Source: an uncultured Anaerotignum sp.
GTDB taxonomy: Bacteria; Bacillota; Clostridia; Lachnospirales; Anaerotignaceae
NCBI RefSeq assembly: GCF_905212195.1
Contig: NZ_CAJMDQ010000007.1
Span: 1-49,157 of the forward strand
Reading direction: 5' to 3'
DNA: 49,157 nucleotides
The notes beneath the pieces were generated by a model. It saw only the letters and a program-made list of their open reading frames with translations, did not search any database and was not told the origin of the DNA. This document shows positions 46,629 through 49,157 of the stretch, piece after piece; position 1 is the stretch's first letter, and every line of letters begins with the position of its first letter. The translations under genes were made by a program, and so were the position numbers.

Positions 46629-49157
46629 TTATTTCCAATATTCCACTGCGGATTTGAACAGTTTCATATCAAATTCGCCGGGTACGTTCTGGTACAAACC
46701 GTCAGCAATACGTTCGGAGTGACCCATCTTACCCAGTACACGACCATCGGGAGAAAGCAGACCTTCGATAGCGAAGGCAGAGCCGTTGGGGTTGTACTGA
46801 ATGTCGTTTGTAGGATTGCCGTTCTGATCTACATACTGTGTGAGAATCTGGCCGTTTTCCGCCAACTGACGCAGCAGTGCTTCATCTGCCAACAGACGAC
46901 CTTCGCCGTGAGAAATAGGCACGGTGAAGATATCACCAGGCTGTACGTTGGACAGCCAAGGAGATTTATTGGAAGCCACACGAGTGCGAACCAGTTTGGA
47001 CTGGTGTCTGTGGATGGTGTTATATGTCAGTGTCGGGCATTTTTCATCGGTGTCGATGATTTTGCCGTAAGGCACCAGACCCAGTTTGATCAGTGCCTGG
47101 AAACCGTTACAAATACCACAAATCAGACCATCTCTGTCTTCCAGCAGTTTTGTCACAGCTTCTTTTACTTCAGGGTTTCTGAAGAATGCTGTGATGAATT
47201 TACCGGAGCCATCAGGTTCGTCACCGCCGGAGAAACCACCGGGGATGAAGATCATCTGGCTGTCGTTCAGTTTTTTCGCAAATGTTTCTACGGAGTTTGC
47301 GATACCAGCTGCGGAAAGGTTGTTGATAACGAAGATTTCCGCTTCTGCACCTGCACGTTCCATAGCTTTTGCGGAATCATATTCGCAGTTTGTGCCGGGA
47401 AATACAGGAATCAGAACCTTAGGTTTTGCGAACTGCAAACGAGGTTTTGCGAAGCTTTCTGCACGATATGTAAATGTAGGCAGTTCTTTTGCTTCTGTTT
47501 CGATGTTGCAGGAGTAAATAGGTTCCAGTTTACCTTCGTAAACATCGTACAGGTCAGCCAGTGCAATGGAAACGCCGTCTTTTGCGATAGCATTGCCGCC
47601 GGTTCTGCCCAGCAGAGTGCCAACTTCATCTTCGCCGTTCAGTTCCAGCACAAATGCGCCGTAAGCATAACCGAAGATGTCTTCTTTAGACAGACCATCT
47701 GCGTATGTGAAGCCGATGTCGTTACCCATTGCCATTTTCAGCACTGCTTCTGCTACGCCGCCGTATGTGGGTGTGTAAGCTGCACAAACCTTGCCAGCAC
47801 GCATCAGATCGTTCACCTGTGCAAACAATGCTTTCAGGCTATCAGCTGTAGGCAGACCATTTTCATCGTAAACGGGTTTCAGCAGTACCACTTTATGATT
47901 TTCTCCTTTGAATTCGGGAGAGATGATATTTGCTACATTTTCTGTTGTTACAGCGAAAGAAACCAGTGTAGGAGGTACGTCGATGTGTTCAAAAGTACCG
48001 CTCATGGAGTCTTTACCGCCGATGGCAGCGATTTCCAGACCTTTCTGTGCCATAAATGCACCCAGCAGGGCTGCCATAGGTTTGCCCCAGCGTTTAGGGT
48101 CTTTCATGGGTTTTTCGAAGTATTCCTGGAAGGACAGGTATACATCTTCAAATTTCGCACCTGTTGCGATGAGTTTCGCAACGGATTCCACAACTGCCAG
48201 ATATGCGCTGTGGTAAGGGCTCTTTTCTGCGATGAAAGGATTGTAGCCCCAAGCCATCAAAGAGCATGTTTTCGCGTCTGCTTTTTCCATGGAAACTTTG
48301 TTTACCATAGCCTGGATAGGTGTTCTCTGATTTTTGCCACCAAAAGGCATCAGGACGGTACCTGCACCGATGGTGGAGTCAAAGCGTTCAGACAGACCAC
48401 GTTTGGAGCAAACGTTCAGGTCGCCAGCCAGATCCATGTAAGCTGCTTTGAAATCGTCTTTGATTTCTTTGTCATAGTTTTCGGGAGCCGCAGGTGTGAT
48501 GTCGATATGTTTTTCCGCACCGTTGGAGTTCAGGAATTCACGAGAAATGTTGACGATCTTCTTATCGTTCCAGTACATTACCAGATAAGGATTTGCCTTT
48601 ACTTCTGCGACTACAGTAGCTTCCAGGTTTTCTGCGTAAGCCAGTTCTTTGAAGCGTTCCACATCTTCTGCCGCAACAACAACTGCCATACGTTCCTGAG
48701 ATTCACTGATTGCCAGTTCTGTGCCGTCCAGACCTTCATATTTCTTAGGAACAGCGTTCAGATTGATTTCCAAACCATCTGCCAGTTCCCCGATGGCAAC
48801 GGATACACCGCCGGCACCAAAGTCATTACAACGTTTGATCAGGCGAGATGCTTCTGCGTTACGGAACAATCTCTGCAGTTTTCTTTCTTCGGGAGCGTTG
48901 CCTTTCTGTACTTCTGCGCCGCAGTTTTCCAGAGATTCCAGTGTATGGGATTTGGAGGAACCTGTTGCGCCGCCGCAGCCGTCACGACCGGTTCTGCCGC
49001 CCAGCAGAATAACGATATCGCCGTCTTCGGGACGTTCTCTGCGTACGTTTTCCGCAGGAGCCGCACCGATAACCGCACCAATTTCCATTCTCTTAGCCAC
49101 ATAGCCGTCGTGGTAGATTTCGTCTACCTGACCTGTTGCCAGACCGATCTGGTTACC
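46629..49157 (-). CDS. purL: Phosphoribosylformylglycinamidine synthase, PurL-PurQ fusion, N-terminus cut by window edge
   Basis: The C-terminal 842 residues of the large FGAM synthase, which turns FGAR, ATP and glutamine into FGAM in purine synthesis. Visible are the AIR-synthetase-like ATP domains (GGRTGRDGCGGATGSSKSHT, GGKDSMSGTF) and a C-terminal glutaminase domain (VLIPVFPGTNCEYDSAKAME, then CGICNGFQAL with the nucleophile Cys, and PISHGEGRL with the catalytic His). The frame is open through 49157, so the first few hundred residues lie outside. The single-chain form is usual in Lachnospiraceae-like clostridia. Confidence 0.95.
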   Translation of the reverse strand, partial: GNQIGLATGQVDEIYHDGYVAKRMEIGAVIGAAPAENVRRERPEDGDIVILLGGRTGRDGCGGATGSSKSHTLESLENCGAEVQKGNAPEERKLQRLFRNAEASRLIKRCNDFGAGGVSVAIGELADGLEINLNAVPKKYEGLDGTELAISESQERMAVVVAAEDVERFKELAYAENLEATVVAEVKANPYLVMYWNDKKIVNISREFLNSNGAEKHIDITPAAPENYDKEIKDDFKAAYMDLAGDLNVCSKRGLSERFDSTIGAGTVLMPFGGKNQRTPIQAMVNKVSMEKADAKTCSLMAWGYNPFIAEKSPYHSAYLAVVESVAKLIATGAKFEDVYLSFQEYFEKPMKDPKRWGKPMAALLGAFMAQKGLEIAAIGGKDSMSGTFEHIDVPPTLVSFAVTTENVANIISPEFKGENHKVVLLKPVYDENGLPTADSLKALFAQVNDLMRAGKVCAAYTPTYGGVAEAVLKMAMGNDIGFTYADGLSKEDIFGYAYGAFVLELNGEDEVGTLLGRTGGNAIAKDGVSIALADLYDVYEGKLEPIYSCNIETEAKELPTFTYRAESFAKPRLQFAKPKVLIPVFPGTNCEYDSAKAMERAGAEAEIFVINNLSAAGIANSVETFAKKLNDSQMIFIPGGFSGGDEPDGSGKFITAFFRNPEVKEAVTKLLEDRDGLICGICNGFQALIKLGLVPYGKIIDTDEKCPTLTYNTIHRHQSKLVRTRVASNKSPWLSNVQPGDIFTVPISHGEGRLLADEALLRQLAENGQILTQYVDQNGNPTNDIQYNPNGSAFAIEGLLSPDGRVLGKMGHSERIADGLYQNVPGEFDMKLFKSAVEYWK

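Overview
The window looks like a chromosomal segment of an anaerobic, low-to-mid GC Gram-positive bacterium of the class Clostridia, probably Lachnospiraceae- or Anaerotignum-like. The signs are the fab/acc gene order with the flavoprotein reductase FabK in place of FabI, the rimP-nusA-ylxR-ylxQ-infB-rbfA-nrnA-truB-ribF order, strong AGGAGG ribosome binding sites, frequent TTG starts, lipobox lipoproteins and A-type promoters. The exact taxon is inference. Nearly all genes are on the minus strand, and both ends cut genes (lgt at the left, purL at the right).

Layout. 1-7433 (minus): partial lgt, a YmfH/YmfF M16-peptidase pair, an FMN glutamate-synthase-like enzyme with a Cys cluster, a LysR regulator, a lipoprotein and endonuclease III. 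7742-10582 (plus): a YkvI-type membrane protein, a fold-type I aminotransferase and a Fur-family regulator with its own promoter. 10597-12097: a structured repeat inside a terminator, then an orphan phage-type lysis cassette (XhlA-like protein, holin, amidase). 12217-21227 (minus): a complete fatty-acid initiation and elongation operon, fabH-acpP-fabK-fabD-fabG-fabF-accB-fabZ-accC-accD-accA. Just upstream are an ECF sigma factor and its zinc-finger anti-sigma. 22390-24264: tRNA-Pro(CGG), a GNAT acetyltransferase, a DUF3791-like protein and a B3/B4-domain protein.

24333-31072 (minus): hflX, dapF, a DUF378 protein, a third M16 peptidase, pnp and rpsO, with structured leaders before pnp and rpsO. 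31237-39977 (minus): an EamA transporter and the translation/transcription operon rimP to ribF, driven by a near-consensus promoter at 40071-40099. 40220-41413 (plus): a DAP/ornithine-decarboxylase-family enzyme. 41630-43901 (minus): a polar amino-acid ABC transporter. Then deoC, a second ECF sigma factor with a membrane partner, and purL.

The most unusual material is non-coding. (1) A roughly 174-bp, doubly palindromic element occurs twice (10612-10785 and 28271-28443) with compensatory stem changes. One copy sits in the loop of a perfect 12-bp terminator stem, which suggests a mobile element that targets terminators. (2) Two 38-nt terminators (41461-41498 and 46526-46563) are near-identical and differ by a covarying base pair. 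(3) A lysis cassette with no other phage genes lies directly behind the fab operon. No CRISPR array, transposase gene, rRNA gene or defence island was seen. I found no obvious new protein system.
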